DNA of 64,000 nt from Ilyonectria destructans (Eukaryota; Ascomycota; Sordariomycetes; Hypocreales; Nectriaceae). Position numbers and translations under genes: made by a program. The notes under the pieces are model-generated. The model did no database searches and was not told the origin of the DNA. It saw only the letters and a program-made list of their open reading frames with translations. The stretch spans positions 310,001 to 374,000 of the forward strand of contig JAHEWK010000034.1 of assembly GCA_020740775.1 (NCBI GenBank), in the 5' to 3' direction. Positions 10,095-21,743 of the stretch are shown piece after piece (within the stretch, counting starts at the first letter, position 1; every line of letters starts with the position of its first letter).

Positions 10095-11412
10095 GTTTGC
10101 GTCAAGAAATGTTCTTGAGAAAATGAAAATGAGAGAGGATCGTTTGCCCATTCGTAGCTACAAATGGTCAGTTTTCAGTTCATAAGTAGGAACAAGCAAA
10201 CATGTGATATAACACAACTCAAACCCAGAACCACTCGAGCTAGAACTTTGACGCATGTAAGGTACTTTCTCTGACTAACCTTATACACGGTTACAGCTAC
10301 ACAGTATTCTAAGAAATCACATGTAAAATCGTCGTACGTGACATGATGTACAGTACGACAGTAAGCTGCTTCGTATAGACATCGATGGCAGCCTGTATTG
10401 ACGGCCGCATGGCGCAGAAGATTTCACCGAAGATTACGCGTCTTGCACTTTTACGCAATAATAACCTACTGGCCAGTAGATATTGAGGGGGTTTCATCCG
10501 GCAGTTCGAATGTGCATAAGCCACTTACTTCTCGCCAAAGTCAGCCCGACGACTCCCACTGGCAGCAACTACCATGGACCTTTCCATCTTGAAATCGGCT
10601 TTTACTAAACCTCGATGACCATTGGTTCCTCAAAAAAATTATTTCGTATTGACATCATTCGTAGTTGACCTCGCCGTTCCATCAATGGCAAGCTGAAAGA
10701 TGCGTCTGACATTGTCCGAAGTGAGGCGTTATGAAGTAGGGTGGTAGCTAGCACCATTGGATGTTGTTTTCAGCCAACTCTGCCGTGCTATCCGTTGACT
10801 GCGGGAGAGACATTTCCTACTGGGTTGATGTTGTGTCACCGTAAAACGTGTGGTAGGAACGGTAGCCTCTTATCTGTAGTATGATTCTCAGCCGACGGTC
10901 TCACAGTCATCAATGTCTTATTAGCATTTGGCATGTGAAGAGGTTGTCTCAAATGAACCATAGTTTGACATGTGAGGATATCGCGTCGAATGAATCAGGA
11001 ACTGCAAGGCTGGAGTACCCCGTAACGTTAATACTGTCACTGAAAGCGGTCTAGGAAACTGATTTACAAATGTCACATTTACATGCTTACGGCGCTACAC
11101 ATGTGTAGTCAAGGGTGTATGTTAGCGTTAAGGATAGGGTAACAGAAACCGCCTTATCACATTGTATAGGACGAGCTTGTATTGTGGTATCTATATCGTA
11201 GTAAGATATAAGATTCATATACTAGCTACTTCGATGGAAACTGAAAACTACGGACACCAATGCACTAACTATAGGAAAAATACAACCGCATTTTTACCTA
11301 CCTGCCGAGCTGTCTATCATCGTGCAACATTATACAACAATCAAGTGCTGTCTCTCACAAACCAATCCTTTGTTGTCCTCCACGTTCTCTATTGATTCAA
11401 CTTCCGCACATC
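10095..11412. other. Intergenic region between divergent Ppo and DUF2235 genes
   Basis: No gene is supported. It should contain both promoters. An in-frame upstream ATG at 10149-10151 could extend Ppo by 19 residues. The rest looks non-coding. Confidence 0.4.
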
Positions 11413-13080
11413 ATGGCACCGAACTCCCCCAAGTTGGCAAGCTACAAGCGCATAATCCTCTGCGCCGACGGTACATGGTTGGCGTCGAATTTGGGAGATG
11501 CGTCCAAGCCGTCCAACGTCGCCACACTTGCTCGAGCGATTGCAAGCACCGGCATCAATGAGGATGGTTTAGCCGTCAAGCAGGTTGTGTCTTACCATTC
11601 AGGCCTCGGCTCGGGGGACCTGCCCTTCCAGAAGGCAATATTCGGTGAGTCTCGCCTTGAATCGTACTCCTTCCACCTGAGGACACTTGGTTGACTGATT
11701 TTTTCTTTTGCGCTTGCAGGCGGCCTGGGCTGGGGCCTTGACAATGATGTTTGCCAGGTCTATGAATTCATCTCCAATAACTATGAGCCGGGTGACGAGC
11801 TTTCCTTCTTTGGCTTCTCGCGTGGGGCCTTCACCGTCCGTTCTGTCGCCGGCCTCGTTTGCGACATCGGGGTCCTCTCAGCAGTGCACATGCCCCGGTT
11901 TGCGGAAATGTGGCAGGCGTATCGCCAAAATACAAGCGGCGAGTCGTTCAGGCGCTCCACTTGGTACCGCAATCATGCCAAAGAGGTGGGGTTGACAGAC
12001 GTGAGGGTCAAAATAGTTGGCGTTTGGGACACAGTTGGCGCTCTGGTAAGTGACACAAGCCGCATCACGGATGCTTTCCAATTTGCTAACGTCTGGGTGA
12101 AGGGTATTCCGGAATGGGGTTTTGTGAAGTGGCTCACAAAGGCTGGCGTCCCTGTCAACAAGCAGTACGCTTTCCATAACACGAATTTATCAAAACGTGA
12201 GTATTGCGAGACACACGGAAGGCGTCCAATAACTAAATAAAAGCCCTCGACTAGGTGTGGACTATGCCTTCCAAGCCCTTGCTATCGACGAGAAAAGATT
12301 GACCTTTCCTCCTACTATTTGGCACAAGACCGACGATAGTCCTGCGAAGGAACTGCAGCAATGTTGGTTCCCAGGCGTACATGGAAACATTGGCGGGCAG
12401 GCAGATTTCCCACCCACCGCCGGCGATCAGGGTGAGATTGGGAACAACACATTTGCGTGGATGGTGAGCTCTATATATCCAACTTGCTTACTACACTGCA
12501 GTTGGTTAACTGAGTTGTGCCAATCTAGGTGGACAACGTCTCCGGCATGCTCACCTTTGAAGAGGACGCAATCAACACCCTCATTGAGGAGCATCGGCTG
12601 GCAATCAACAACCTCGCCAATGGTTGGGGTTCCGGGCCAATCGTGGACAACTTCTCTGGGATACAAGGTGCCTTCTTCCGACTTCTCGGACGGCAAGACC
12701 GCACACCTGGCGACTATTCAAGGGATCCGGGAGACGGCACCAGTGGCGCTACGAATGAATTCTTCCACCCTATGGTCCGAATCCGCGAATGGAAGGTCAA
12801 GTCTTGGAGCCCGGCGTCGATGCAGGGGTGGACTCTTTCAGAGCCCGACGAAAAGAGAGGGTGGATATGGGTGAAGCAGGGCGTTCAGCCTTTGTCAGAG
12901 TACGTGATGCGCGAGGACAAGAGAATGAGTCTCATGTATAATGAGGCTGGGGCCATCAAGTTCAAAGTTGGGGAGAGTTTGTCCCGGCTGCTCTGTCCGA
13001 GAAACATTCTGTTGGAGCTGGATAGAGACAATGGGATTGTAATGGACAGGGACAAGCGGCGTACAAGTGTAGTGGATTGA
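11413..13080 (+). CDS. DUF2235-family alpha/beta hydrolase (Tle1-like)
   Basis: Five exons (11413-11644, 11720-12045, 12103-12196, 12255-12463, 12529-13080) give 470 residues, and the sum is an exact multiple of three. All introns are GT-AG and 57-75 bp. Exon 1 begins with KRIILCADGTW, the DUF2235 start motif. Exon 2 has GFSRGAFTVRS, the nucleophile elbow GxSxG with its Ser, followed by VKIVGVWDTVGAL with a probable acid residue. Later text has WFPGVHGNIGG with the likely His. In bacteria the family includes Tle1 phospholipases; in fungi it is common and mostly uncharacterised, so a lipase or esterase role is inference. No signal peptide is apparent. An in-frame ATG at 11392 would add seven residues. 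A 56-bp stretch of exon 4 recurs in the repeat just downstream. Confidence 0.88.
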
Positions 13081-13444
13081 TCAGGGAGGATTTCTACTAA
13101 CTTCAATATCATGCATGCATAGTGAACAGACTGGATCGTGAATCCAAGTTCTCAAACATCTTGAAGGGGTGGGGGACTCGTCACGAGCCCAGATTCTCTG
13201 AAGTGTCTGATTGGGTACGTGTTTTTTCTTCGTTCCGTCCCCTCCCCGCTCTGAGTTCCTGTACATCCTTATACTGAAGTAGCTAGAAGGATTGCTGTAA
13301 CAATTACACGCCCAATTATCCAAAATACACACCGTGGCAGTTAATGTCACGAGCTAGGATTGTCAGAAGTGTCTGTTGGATACGGCTAGGGAGATTGAAT
13401 CACAAGACTATAGTCTAATTGAAAGCTTGGTTCAGAATCCTTGT

Positions 13445-13500
13445 GAAGGAACTGCAGCAATGTTGGTTCCCAGGCGTACATGGAAAAGTTGGCGGGCAGG
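13445..13500 (+). pseudogene. 56-bp captured fragment of the DUF2235 gene
   Basis: These 56 bases match 12346-12401 (exon 4 of the DUF2235 gene) with two substitutions, in the same orientation and about 1.1 kb downstream. The fragment lies inside the foldback element, so it is either gene capture or a patch of a partial duplication. Confidence 0.85.
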
Positions 13501-13657
13501 CGGACAAGATCAATCAATAGAATCACTGCATTCCTCCCCTTCATTTACTAGATTCATCTGGATAAGTGCATCGCAAATCCAACACTTATCCGGCCCTTAT
13601 TCCGCCACCTGGGGGTCAATCCAACACTCGTCTAACTTTTGTGGCTTGTAACTGATG

Positions 13658-13832
13658 ATGGATCTGTAACGGTCAATTCGATCACAGGGATAGTGTTCAA
13701 TACGATGTGGAGACCAAAGATGATGATTGTCTTGATCTAGGATGCCTCCGGCTCCCTCTTTTCTTGTGAGGGGTTTTGGGTCAATCTCACACCCTATGGC
13801 TAAGATCAGGATATTGATATATCAGAGGATTG
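13658..13832 (+). repeat. Degenerate MITE-family copy
   Basis: Diverged relative of the repeats at 25702-25885 and 45998-46242. It shares GTAACGGTCAATT, GATAGTGTTCAA, a CTCCGGC...CCCTCTT tract and the ATATATCAGAGG end. It is nested in the foldback element. Confidence 0.6.
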
Positions 13833-14164
13833 TGCCTATCCGGCCCTTGTTCCGCCACCCGAGGGTCAATCCAACAACTGACATTCTTTTCGAACGCATG
13901 TTGTCACGGTGTGTATTTTGGATAACTGGGCGTGTAATTGTTATAGCAATATCCTTCTAGCTACTTCAGCATAAAGGATGTACAGGGACTCAGAGCGGGG
14001 ACCTGACGCAATCAAGATCAGACATACACCCAATCAGACACTTCAGACAATCTGGGCTCGTAACACATGTAAGCCAATGTGAACGAGTAATCCTACAGAG
14101 TATATTTTTTCGTCAGGCGATACGACGGTAGCGTCATAGCTGCATATGCCCTCGGTTACCGGCA

Positions 14165-14966
14165 TCGCGTGGCGTGAGTGGCACTTCCCACTCCCAGGCC
14201 ATCAGATGTCAGCAACATCTGCTTGAAGTACAATGCACCTGCCAACTGAATAGCCAGTAGCTGTGGCTTGAATTATTAAAATCCTAACAGCAGTTCGAGC
14301 TTGCACTTTAAAGGCAGTCCAATTGAATCGACAGCCTCCAAAGGCTATCCTTGCAGGTGTTGATGCGACGGGTGCATGTGATTCGGCGATATAGAAGCCG
14401 AGAGAAGCCATGTCAGCCCACTTCACGTTCGATGTGCCACCACTAGCTGGCATAAGCCGTGTCACCGCTCAGAGTGACGCTTCGCTGAGCCATAGAAACC
14501 TTACCATTTCCAGTCAAGATACAACATGTGAATGCAAAGAAGAGCCTAGGTACTTGAAGCCCAATACTTCTTGAGGCCTTCCTTCATGTTCATGAATGGC
14601 GTCCAGATGTCCACTCCCGCCGCGCTGCCCTGAACTCAATGCTTGGCTTAACCAGGGACAGATCCCAAGGTTTCGTGACCGTTGTCTCAGAGGTTGCGTC
14701 TAATATTGCCGGGATAGTTCGCAAAGGTGACATCTGACACGCACACCATTGTGCAGAAAATTTACAGGCGATAGTGCCAGCATAGCCCTTAAGGTGGCGG
14801 GAGATATCACCTGCACCGAGATGAAGATCGTGGGTTATTCAGTCGGTACCTCTGCTAAGGTAGGATCCGAGGTCGCGGGCACCGCAAATAAGATCGCGAA
14901 CGATGCCAGCGATAGCCTCCTAGACACGGATATCACTAGGATACCGAGTAAGGTGCTTCGAGGGTG
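14165..14966 (+). pseudogene. Decayed partial copy of the repeat-bearing hydrolase locus
   Basis: About 800 bp parallels 27525-28400: the upstream region (shared GTCAGCAACATC, AAGCCGAG, CCGCGCTGCCCTGAAC) and the start of the coding region of the hydrolase at 28068. The copy keeps the first codons near 14640 and 11-residue-type repeats (GDSASIALKVAGD) to about 14966. It carries frameshifts and deletions, and it lacks the rest of the repeats and the whole hydrolase domain. Mixed substitutions without a strong C-to-T bias argue against simple RIP. Confidence 0.75.
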
Positions 14967-15863
14967 AATTTTACGAGTTTCTACAGTAGTCATAGGGCTC
15001 TATTAGCTTACGAAGCCTTCCCCTATTCCAATAGCATAGACAGCATAAAAACTAACATTCAGACCATTATTAGGTAGAGAAATCAAGAGTCCTTCTTTGC
15101 TTGCATTCATCCGCAAAGTGTGACAGGTTTTCACCACATGTTATCACATGTTCGAGATTAAGAATGTGAAAAGTGAAAAACCGAACAGAAGGGCCCAACC
15201 AGCGTCTTTTCACCGCAGTGGCTTGGAGCTCAAGGAATGCTTCCGCGGCCCGTATTGAGCTGAAACAACTTCATGTGGAGGCTGAAGGACGGCTGGCTGA
15301 ATGGATTTTGGCACATTTCTGAATCTTACTGACGGCGAGAGTTTACGTGCGTTACAGTCACACTAGGAAGGATGCTTGACACTCGATGCAGCCCTAGTCT
15401 TGGAAGGGTCACGAGGTCCTCAACAGATTCCGTGGTCATAAGCTGTGGCAGTATCAATGCCTAAATACCCGCACGATCCTGACAGTGTGACAAAACCACT
15501 TGCAGTAAAAGCGTAAGACACCAGCACATAGTCATTCTCCTAAATGTGTCTAATGATCATCAACAGCGTGAGACACGGCTCGACTTGGATGGAGATTGGG
15601 ACAACGAGGCTGGCCGAGATAACGGTGGCGCTGTAAGCTGACCGTGTTGCGTGTCTCAAGCTCGAGGAATGTGCACCAAATCAATGTTACACTTCAGCTT
15701 ACAGATATCACGTCAAAATCACCGAGGCGGCTGAACGCCTCCAAATCTAGCCCGTGTCCCTAAGCACTCCTGAAAAGTATAAAACTAGATGTCGCTCGCG
15801 TCTTAAGCGTGTCCACCAGAGACTTCAGCCAATTTTGTATTTGACTTCTTTCAGAAAGAAATC
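14967..15863. other. Intergenic, no feature seen
   Basis: Non-coding sequence between the decayed copy and the FAD oxidase. It presumably includes the promoter of the latter. Confidence 0.35.
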
Positions 15864-17582
15864 ATGGTCCGAATTCAAGATTTTGAGGGGATGCAATACT
15901 CCCGCGATGGCACTCCTGCTGAGAAACAGGACTACGCCTACTTCAACCAGCAATATGCGACCTCAACTCACCAAGAGGATCGCAACATGTACCCAGATCT
16001 CATCGTTCAGCCGAAACGAGACGAAGACGTCACCAAGGCTGTGATATGGGCCAGAGAGAACAAAGTCGCTATCGCTGTCAAGAGCGGCGGTCACCAGTAC
16101 AGTGGTGCGTCGTCTACCAGTGGCAATAACATTCAGATCGACCTTAGCAACACGTACAAGGACTTGATGGTTCTGAATCCCCGCGACCCCATTGACCAAG
16201 ATAGAGCACTGGTGTACGTTGGCGTCAGCAATCAACTCAAGGAGTTCAACGCATATCTCAAGCACAACCAACTGTTTGTCCCCCACGGAGATTGCGCTTA
16301 CGTATGTGTGGGTGGGCATGGTCAAACTGGTGGTTATGGCCAGCTTGGCCGTAGCTTTGGCCTTTTTGGCGATCACATCAGAACCATTCGCATGGTCTGC
16401 CACGACGGTGTCATTCGAGTCATCTCTAAAGAGAACGACGCCGAGCTTTTCTACGCCATACTCGGGGGCAGTCCAGGTAATTTTGGCATCATCTCACACT
16501 ATACCGTCGAGGTGTATCAGGCCAAGAGCTACATGGGGACCTTTGCCGGTCCAAACGGATTCAAGGGACCACATGGAATCAAAGGGCTCTGGATCTACTC
16601 CCCCAAAGTCCTCAAAAAGCTGCTTACCGCCGTCGCACAAATGGCCGACAATACCAAGGTCTCGCGAGGCTTTGACCTCACTGTTAACGTCCTCAGCACC
16701 GACTTTCCCATAGCGATGCTATTCCCTACATTGAATAATGCTGGTCTTTGGGAACACATTCAAAACAAGATCAAGAACGCCCTTGCAGATGAATTTCTTG
16801 AGTGGCTCAATGGTCGCTTCCCCGCCGTCATCGTGGTCTATGCGCAATGGTGCCCGACCAGCAAAGATGATAAGTATGACGAGAGTGTTGATCAATGGTT
16901 CAACAAGTTCCGGGCCCTCAAGGATTTCTTCGAAAATGAGACTCTCTTCATCGACGAGTTCGAAGAGGACATGTCTCAGATGACTGGAAGATGGATCCTC
17001 CCCACGCGGCGAGAGTTTGATCTCCCTTACGTCAAGCGCACCCACTCCACCAACTCGAAGACTCTCGAAAAGGACGGCTGGGTCGACTCTGTGATTGATC
17101 GCATCGACTTGATCTATAACCCGCGCCAGTTGCTCGATAATAACCCAGGGGATAAGGAGTACGAAGTCTACACCCATTGCAAGCTTGTAATGCAGATCCA
17201 ATGCTTTGGAGGCGCCAATTCGCGTTTCTATCTAAACAAGGATAACGGCACTTCCTACAGCTGGAGGGACACGTCGGTTGTCCAGACGCTGGACTGCTTT
17301 CATGAAGTGGGTGACAAGTATAAGGAGTATGCCGAAAAGTGGCAGGCCAAGAATGACTCTATTATGGCTGGTCCCTCGAGCCCGTTTAGTAAGCAGGACA
17401 AACGTTTGCTCTGGGGCTCTTATGGCGACTGGGACTTGGGGAAGCAGGAGGTTTGGAAATGTTATTATGAGGATGCGGACAAGTACCAGAAACTGGGTAG
17501 GGCAAGGGGTAAGGCTGATCCTAACGGTACCTTCACTGCAAACCCGTTTGCTGTTTCGGCTATTGAAACAAAGGACGTTTAA
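15864..17582 (+). CDS. BBE-like FAD-linked oxidoreductase
   Basis: Intronless, 572 residues. The PCMH-type FAD-binding domain begins near residue 40 (YPDLIVQPKRDEDV). SGGHQYSG (74-81) contains the His (77) for covalent flavin attachment. HGDCAYVCVGGHGQTGGYG (141-159) provides a Cys (144) where berberine-bridge-type enzymes make the second covalent link. LGGSPGNFGIISHYTVEV and a C-terminal BBE-like end (ADPNGTFTANPFAV) complete the family pattern. Such enzymes oxidise alcohols, sugars or secondary-metabolite intermediates with O2, giving H2O2. The substrate cannot be inferred. There is no hydrophobic signal peptide, unlike many secreted relatives, so it may be intracellular. No biosynthetic backbone gene lies nearby. 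Confidence 0.9.
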   Translation: MVRIQDFEGMQYSRDGTPAEKQDYAYFNQQYATSTHQEDRNMYPDLIVQPKRDEDVTKAVIWARENKVAIAVKSGGHQYSGASSTSGNNIQIDLSNTYKDLMVLNPRDPIDQDRALVYVGVSNQLKEFNAYLKHNQLFVPHGDCAYVCVGGHGQTGGYGQLGRSFGLFGDHIRTIRMVCHDGVIRVISKENDAELFYAILGGSPGNFGIISHYTVEVYQAKSYMGTFAGPNGFKGPHGIKGLWIYSPKVLKKLLTAVAQMADNTKVSRGFDLTVNVLSTDFPIAMLFPTLNNAGLWEHIQNKIKNALADEFLEWLNGRFPAVIVVYAQWCPTSKDDKYDESVDQWFNKFRALKDFFENETLFIDEFEEDMSQMTGRWILPTRREFDLPYVKRTHSTNSKTLEKDGWVDSVIDRIDLIYNPRQLLDNNPGDKEYEVYTHCKLVMQIQCFGGANSRFYLNKDNGTSYSWRDTSVVQTLDCFHEVGDKYKEYAEKWQAKNDSIMAGPSSPFSKQDKRLLWGSYGDWDLGKQEVWKCYYEDADKYQKLGRARGKADPNGTFTANPFAVSAIETKDV

Positions 17583-18399
17583 ACTGTAGATTGCTCTGTT
17601 GAGGGGCATATAATAGCCGACCCTTTATCCCATTGGATCATCCTCAACCTGCATGACGTGTAAGTGCGAGTGTGGGGGTTGTCGTGGGGGATGAGCGCCG
17701 AAGATCATGTACTACTCTGCCCATGGACGAGACTCATCTTGCCGATGACCCGGAGAGTCAAATGGAATGGCACATTTATGGTAGTCTTCAGGAGGATGCT
17801 CGAAATAATTGTCTTTAGCGTCTTTCGGAGTTAGAAGTGTACTAAGCATGCGTTTCCCTCGACCTTCTACATGAGCCGCAAAACTGGACTGATGCAGCCA
17901 TTGCTAATCCTTCGAGGCAGTCCATCCTCAGCGAATCCCTCTGATTGTACCCGTTTTGATTCCAAGCTGGACCCCTAAGTTGTTCTGACCCGAAAAAGTT
18001 ACTCCGTGACGTCCTGTCCGGTGCTGGCCTGCCGCCGATTGATGAAGGCCGCTCTGCTGAGGGACGTAGTTGATTTGGTATTGCTTCCCGTGGGCTTGTA
18101 CTTGTTCTTTTGCTTGCTGCCTCAGTCTCCCTGCGTTGAAGAGTGATAAATAACCAGCAACCGGCTGGTTATCGAGAAAAAGTAAAGAGAGTGATAATAG
18201 TGATTTAATTGATCAAGTACAGTCGCGAGCACGTACACCTTCCGCTTTCACAGCATCTTTGCGAATTGAGATTGGTCCCACGTAGTGCCAATAACCTTTT
18301 TTAAGACTGTGTATACTCGGAGAGGTGGGTAGTGTGCGTATCTTAGCCACCCGAGCAAGGTACTGAGGACGATGACTCGCACTGTCGATGTGGAGCACC
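17583..18399. other. Intergenic, no feature seen
   Basis: I see no gene between the FAD oxidase stop and the MULE remnant. Part of it may be the untraceable left half of that transposon. Confidence 0.35.
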
Positions 18400-19150
18400 A
18401 GCCTCTTAGGACGGTGCCTATAAAGACAAAATACAGCGGGCAAATACCACTATTCGGAACCAGTTCTCGGGAAGAGAATGGCTTGGCCAGTTGCCCTTAA
18501 CTGTCACTCGCTGGGCGTTAGACCAGCTGGACGAGATCCACAGGCTTATGGAATCAAGCGAGGTCTCCAAGAAGATGTTGCCACCTTGTACAGGCTATAC
18601 AAAAACTCAGTATGGCTTGCCTTGTACTCACAGGCTCTTGGAGTTGGCTCTTCAAGACGAACCACTAAAGAAGGAAGACTTGGATCCATTTTGGCATATC
18701 AAACGATCACGAGACATTGACGATCCTCTTCTTCAAATAAAACATCCTCCAATGGGGATACCTAAGGGTCGACCACGAAATAGCGAACCATTTGGCAACG
18801 AACGTGCAATCCCAGAACAAGAATTTGCCCCTCAAGGCTCAACACGAAGTGGCGTGCAGAGGTCAACACGTCGAAATTACTCCCATTTCGAACTAGGACC
18901 AACTCTTGATGAGAAAGATGCAGCTGACTTACATGACCAACAACCTCGGCGAAAACGGCGTAAAGTTGCTGTTTCAGTAACAACTCAAGCTGCTCGTCAA
19001 CAGGCAAAGAGACAGGAAGATACGAACAAGCCAATTGAGCGGCATATTGCTCTTGAAGTGGAAGAAAACCCGGAAATAACAGAGTCGTCGCCTGCAAAGG
19101 AAACGGGAAAAGAAAAGGTTGGGGATAGCATTACTGTTGCAACGGATTAG
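18400..19150 (+). pseudogene. MULE-type transposase C-terminal remnant
   Basis: The readable part (about 18491-19150) contains a SWIM-like zinc motif, CTGYTKTQYGLPCTHRL. It is followed by the usual MULE/FAR1 tail (DPFWHIKRSRDIDDPLLQIKHPP, GIPKGRPRNS) and a basic, low-complexity end with RRKRRK. The catalytic DDE domain is missing, and the upstream homology (18430-18490, PLFGTSSREE-like) is in another frame. It is therefore a 5'-truncated relic rather than a gene. Confidence 0.7.
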
Positions 19151-20239
19151 GAAGTTATCCGGGGAGTAATTTAACAATTAAGGTAGTTCAATACTGCCTT
19201 AGCACCAAAGGTAGCTGCAATTAAGTTAGGACTAGTCTTGTCTTAGTTTCCATGGTTGTGGGCCGCATTGTTGGAAATGCCGGAGACATAGCTGACGGGG
19301 CGATGTCGGAGGCATTGTGGCTGAATGTGGGGGGGGTGCGTACGAATTGAGAGTTGGGTGCGTATCAATAGAGTCTGTCTTGATTTTGATTGAACGCTGA
19401 AGCCTACATACTCAATTTGGCCATAATTGTGAACCGATTCCATCTGCATCCAATTCTTGTGTCGTTTTCGAGATGCAGGGCCGGACGAACCGACCTTGAG
19501 CCAAGGCTTTTGGGTAGCATCACTCGATGTGAGAGATCTTCGCATTCGTGAAGTCAATTTTCCGGCCAATTCGGATCTCGACTGATCGGGCGGTGAGCGC
19601 GGCGTGTAGATTCTACATAAACGAGTCAGGGATACGAGCTGTGCTAAAGATTTGAGCCTGTCGGGCTCTGGACATCGCTTCTAGGCTAGGCCTAAATGAG
19701 GCAAAAAGCTCCCAGATGGGTCAACGACATCATCCGACGGCTACCGAACGAAGGGGGTGCCAGGAATACGAGAAGACTACCCCAAAGCTAACCTAATGCA
19801 TGAGTGATGATCAGGTGGGCGCCGAAATACGACATGACACTGGAGGTGGCGAATAGGGCGGGTAGTACGGACGCTATACGAAGTAGGGCCCATCCGCAGG
19901 TGGGAATGGCACGCAAATAGAGCTTCGCCCGTGTGTTTTCGTGCGGCCGGACCCAAAGCTGTGCAGTATTCAACCGAGCCATCTGATGTCATGTGGGGTA
20001 ATGGCTCAACCTAGGCTCGTGATGGAAGAGGAGTGACCCTTGGGGTTGAGTTCCCGAGAAGCCATCAGCGTCGACCCGTCATTACTTCCAAGTATAAAGG
20101 GTACCATCGATTCTCTCTCCCACTCAATCTCATCACTCGCTTCATATCACATCACACAGTCAAGCATTTTGACAACCAATCAACAACTATAATACCTCCC
20201 ACCTTTTCTATTAACATTTAATCAATTCCAACCGCAACT
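19151..20239. other. Intergenic, promoter of the cerato-platanin gene at its end
   Basis: No gene is supported. The last ~150 bp before 20240 are rich in CT and CAA/ACAATC tracts, as in strong fungal promoters and 5' leaders. TATAAAG near 20094 could be a TATA box. Confidence 0.4.
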
Positions 20240-20716
20240 ATGCAGCTGTCCAACATCCTCTCCATCTTCACCTTCGCCACTGCTGTCTCGGCAGTCTCTG
20301 GTTAGTACCACCTCTTAGCCATAAATGCTGGCAATTTCGTTAACAAACAAATATTAGTCTCATATGATACTGGCTACGATGACCCCAACCGCTCCCTCAC
20401 TGCTGTCGCTTGCTCTGACGGTGCCAACGGACTCATGACCAAGCACCCCACCTGGAAAAAGCAGAGCGACATCCCTCGATTCCCCTACATCGGTGGAGCT
20501 GCTTCTATTGCTGGCTGGAACTCACCCAACTGCGGTCTCTGCAAGAAGGCCACCTACAAGGGCAAGACCATCTATGTCCTGGCCATTGACCATACCGCCA
20601 ACGGCCTCAACATCGGCAAGAATGCTATGGACGCTCTTACCAACAACCAAGCCACTCAGCTTGGTCGCATTGAAGCCACAGTCACCAATGTCGATAAGAA
20701 GTTTTGTGGTCTGTAA
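20240..20716 (+). CDS. Cerato-platanin family secreted protein
   Basis: Two exons (20240-20300 and 20358-20716, intron 57 bp with GTTAGT...TTAG) encode 139 residues. A signal peptide of about 18 residues (MQLSNILSIFTFATAVSA) is followed by SVSYDTGYDDPNRSL, the hallmark start of the mature protein. Four Cys at the family positions (VACSDG, NCGLC, FCGL) form two disulfides. GWNSPNCGLC and the DHTANGLNIG motif are also typical. Members are small, abundant, cell-wall-associated double-psi beta-barrels that bind chitin oligomers and act as elicitors or phytotoxic surface proteins. The gene appears intact and stands alone. Confidence 0.95.
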
Positions 20717-21518
20717 ATGACCAGGCCTCGATCATGAATTCACGATGGGTAATTTGTGTTGAAATGAGAATTAGTAGCATGTATACATGGGCGCTTTAGA
20801 CTACGACTGTGCGGGGTCACTATGGTAATTTATTATATGAATCTTCTATCTCAGTCTGACCATTCCAATTTTTTATGTGAGTCTGAGCCGATACCATTCT
20901 TGCCTGAGTGGCGATCGAACTCCAGCTGAGTGCTCGAACAATGCATGAGCATGACTAGTAATTTGAGGAATGATAGTATCTAGTTAGTGGAAGATATCAG
21001 AGAATATGGTATCAGTTAAAAGGAGTCTAGAGGTAATGCATAACCTAATCTATCAAGATTCTTCAGTTGATAGTGTCAGGAAGTTCTTAGCTCAGTGCAA
21101 GATCTCTCTTCTTTTGTGGAAAAGAAGCAGATCCCGGTAATCATAACGTCCAAGCTTGTACTACATTCCCATCAGTCATGTCTTGGTGGACCGCGTGGGC
21201 ACGTACAATGGGAAAACAAAGAAAGCACAGCGTTACTGTGAGGGAACGATCATGTGACTTTCATAGTTTATGAATAGTCTCATTTTATATTGTGTAAATA
21301 GCTTAAGTCAGAGTTTTCCTTACAAAACTCTTTATCTCCTTGTAAACAATCATTTTGCCCAAGTCGCACTCGACCTCGTTCGTGCTCTTGCCCCATCACA
21401 TATGGCTTACCAATACCCCTCTTCGATAGATCACTGTCCCCGACGTGACTATTGACATCGACACCTCTAAATCTCACTGTCGCGTTCAAACCTCACTAAA
21501 ATACCCCTGTAACCAAAG
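20717..21518. other. AT-rich gene-less stretch
   Basis: 3' region of the cerato-platanin gene followed by AT-rich DNA. No coding feature is seen. Confidence 0.35.
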
Positions 21519-21743
21519 TTTCACCCCAGCGACGACGGGCTGACCCCTTATACGACTTACGGCTACATGCCGTCCATGGACTTCAACGCCCCCAGCCCCT
21601 ACGACCAGTCCAACCCTCATGTGAGTTGCGCCAGTCAAACGCCCCGCGGGGTAACTCGAGACCCACGTTGCTGATGGGGTTCGCAGACTCCTCCGCTCTC
21701 GCACTCTTGGGACCACTCGGCCAACTACTCAGAGGCCGGATAG
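21519..21743 (+). pseudogene. Possible exon relic of a Ser/Pro/Tyr-rich regulator
   Basis: Two short frames fit either side of a good GT-AG intron (21621-21686). The first contains YGYMPSMDF and YDQSNPH, and the second TPPLSHSWDHSANYSEAG, after which a stop appears. The composition is typical of low-complexity regions of fungal transcription factors. No DNA-binding domain is seen, so this may be a gene fragment or coincidence. Confidence 0.3.

Larger units (their letters stand above)
13180..14064. mobile_element. Foldback/long-TIR non-autonomous element
   Basis: The ~158-bp arm at 13180-13337 is repeated in inverse at ~13914-14064. Shared pieces include AAGTGTCTGATTGGG, the tract near CCGCTCTGAGT, and ACACGCCCA next to a TATCCAAAATACACACCG stretch. 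The interior (~575 bp) has no coding capacity. It carries a partial internal copy of the arm end (from 13347), a piece of the neighbouring DUF2235 gene (13445-13500), two copies of a TCCGGCCCTT-containing motif (~13575 and ~13838), and a degenerate copy of the MITE family seen at 25.7 and 46.1 kb. Confidence 0.75.

Noticed and set aside
14165..14966. RIP as cause of the decayed duplicate
   Set aside because: Differences from 27525-28400 are mixed transitions, transversions and indels; a C-to-T/G-to-A bias is not evident by eye.
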